Source: Acrocarpospora phusangensis
Lineage (GTDB): Bacteria > Actinomycetota > Actinomycetes > Streptosporangiales > Streptosporangiaceae
Direction of reading: 5' to 3'
Assembly: GCF_016862995.1 (NCBI RefSeq)
Contig: NZ_BOOA01000016.1
Span: 1-64,000 of the forward strand
Length of the DNA: 64,000 nucleotides
Made by a program: the position numbers and the translations under genes. Every line of letters begins with the position of its first letter. Positions within the stretch are counted from its first letter, which is position 1. Of this stretch, positions 63,140 through 64,000 are shown one piece after another. The notes beneath the pieces are model-generated. The model searched no databases, had not been told where the DNA came from, and saw only the letters and a list, made by a program, of their open reading frames with translations.

Positions 63140-63715
63140 TTACATCCCACCCGCCCGGGCTAGACCGGCCAGCACCGCGTCCAGGCCGCGCTCGAAGTCG
63201 TCGTCGCCCGAATCGACCCTGGCGTGCTCCACCGTCGCGTCCGGGTCGGCCCAGCCGGAGCGCTGCACCTCCACCGCCACGCTCCCGAACATGTACGCGC
63301 GCAGCGTGCGCACCGCCCCCGCCGGGTCCGGCAGGCCCGCCTCGCGCAGGTGCTCGACCTGGTTGGCGATCGTGGCCAGGGCCATGCCCTTCGGCGGCTT
63401 GGTCAGCGCCAGGGACAGCACGCCCGGATGCTCCAGCAGCGCGGCCCGGCCGGCCCTGGCCCAGGCGCGGGCCACCTCCTGCCAGTCCTGCCCCGGAGGC
63501 TCCACGTGGATGGTGGTGACGTGCTCGGCGAGCGCGTCCATCAGCGCCTCCTTGCCCCGGGGGAGGTGGTGGTAGATGGCCATCGCCTCCACCTGGAGGG
63601 CGTCGCCGAGCCGCCGCATGGTCAGCCGCCGCAGGCCCTGGCCGTCGGCGATGTGCAGGGCCGCGTCGATGATGCGCTCCCGGGAGAGCGGGACGGGCGG
63701 TCTCTTGGCAGGCAT
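63140..63715 (-). CDS. TetR-family transcriptional regulator
   Basis: 191 residues from ATG 63715. N-terminal HTH PLSRERIIDAALHIADGQGLRRLTMRRLGDALQVEAMAIYHHLPRGKEALMDAL, then a TetR_C-type ligand domain. The gene is divergent from the CDS at the right edge, with 143 bases between the starts. Ligand and targets unknown. Confidence 0.92.
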   Translation of the reverse strand: MPAKRPPVPLSRERIIDAALHIADGQGLRRLTMRRLGDALQVEAMAIYHHLPRGKEALMDALAEHVTTIHVEPPGQDWQEVARAWARAGRAALLEHPGVLSLALTKPPKGMALATIANQVEHLREAGLPDPAGAVRTLRAYMFGSVAVEVQRSGWADPDATVEHARVDSGDDDFERGLDAVLAGLARAGGM

Positions 63716-63858
63716 GCCGAAGATCCTGCCACATGGCCTTACTTCGTACAGGCCGCCGCGCGGGCCGCCCTCGGTGACGGGGTCGCGGCCGGGACCGCGT
63801 ACGCTACGGGCAGTAGGCATTGAGCTGAAGGCACTGAGCTGATTTCAAGGGGCTGACG

Positions 63859-64000
63859 ATGGCGTTTTTCCGTCCGCGGGTGAGCCGGGAGGCGGAGGTC
63901 CGTTACCACGCCGACCAGGAGGCGGCGAAGGGCTATCCGGCGACGCTGGAGCGGGCCAGGACGGCGGAGCGGGAGCTGCGCGCCAAGCAGGCCGCGGGCG
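63859..64000 (+). CDS. hypothetical protein, 3' end outside window
   Basis: ATG 63859 is preceded by CAAGGGG. The 47 visible codons read MAFFRPRVSREAEVRYHADQ, then a charged helix EAAKGYPATLERARTAERELRAKQAAG that may form a coiled coil. The frame runs off the right edge, so function cannot be judged. Confidence 0.65.
   Translation, partial: MAFFRPRVSREAEVRYHADQEAAKGYPATLERARTAERELRAKQAAG

Overview
The window is 64 kb of very GC-rich, gene-dense actinomycete chromosome. Strong third-position GC bias, frequent GTG starts and 4-base ATGA/GTGA overlaps are typical of filamentous actinobacteria. The gene content (WS/DGAT acyltransferase, DUF5999, fused TrpEG with an attenuator, GarA-FtsR-bifunctional nuclease-MerR-GcvP locus, cardiolipin-synthase/ManC-like pair, secreted LPMO and GH55-like enzymes) fits a soil Streptosporangiales or Streptomyces relative. 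A Nonomuraea-like genome is my guess at genus level, with low confidence. No rRNA, tRNA, CRISPR array, transposase or prophage gene was seen.

Layout. 1-10 kb: end of a large protein, a 15-bp tandem repeat, a parvulin-like protein, a WS/DGAT, a membrane Ser/Thr kinase, an ABC-2 exporter, an AI-2E-type permease, and an SSS symporter with its DUF3311 partner. 10-20.6 kb: a CocE-type hydrolase, a complete tryptophan attenuator (leader peptide with Trp-Trp, antiterminator, terminator) before trpEG, an amidohydrolase, a second ABC-2 exporter, thyX, a MoaD-like protein, an Asp-box propeller and a flavohemoglobin. 21-22.6 kb: a glutamine-amidotransferase-like protein whose nucleophile position is Ser, convergent with a macro-DUF6508 fusion.

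22.6-39 kb is one large catabolic island built around a divergent IclR regulator with two palindromes in the shared promoter region. The left arm has a polyamine/PotABCD-type ABC importer, a DUF6282 hydrolase, an MBL lactonase-like enzyme, an SDR and a tandem CMD protein. The right arm has an HpcH/HpaI aldolase, a bicupin, CMD proteins, a Baeyer-Villiger-type monooxygenase, a second MBL enzyme, a second SDR, two 3-hydroxyisobutyrate-dehydrogenase-like enzymes and a cupin. The order suggests uptake, oxygenation to an ester or lactone, hydrolysis, oxidation of the hydroxyacid, and retro-aldol cleavage. The substrate is unknown.

39-47 kb holds two secreted polysaccharide-degrading enzymes (AA10 LPMO with CBM2; GH55-like beta-helix protein with a LacI-type operator). 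Between them sits a two-gene operon with lower GC: a six-TM SLATT-like membrane protein followed by a 1111-residue TIR - P-loop STAND - alpha-helical repeat - Nudix-like protein. This looks like an undescribed nucleotide-signalling/abortive-infection immune operon and is the most interesting item here.

47-64 kb: esterase, acyl-CoA dehydrogenase, methyltransferase, a NarL-type two-component system, then the conserved actinobacterial block: CDP-alcohol phosphatidyltransferase, ManC-like protein with a decayed phosphomutase domain, GarA, FtsR, bifunctional nuclease, MerR, tandem glycine riboswitch, gcvP. It resembles the M. tuberculosis pgsA2...garA...gcvB region, but gcvH is not here. After it come a helical-repeat protein behind an SD-sequestering hairpin, small membrane and DUF5999 proteins, a hydrolase, a TetR regulator and a truncated CDS at the right edge.
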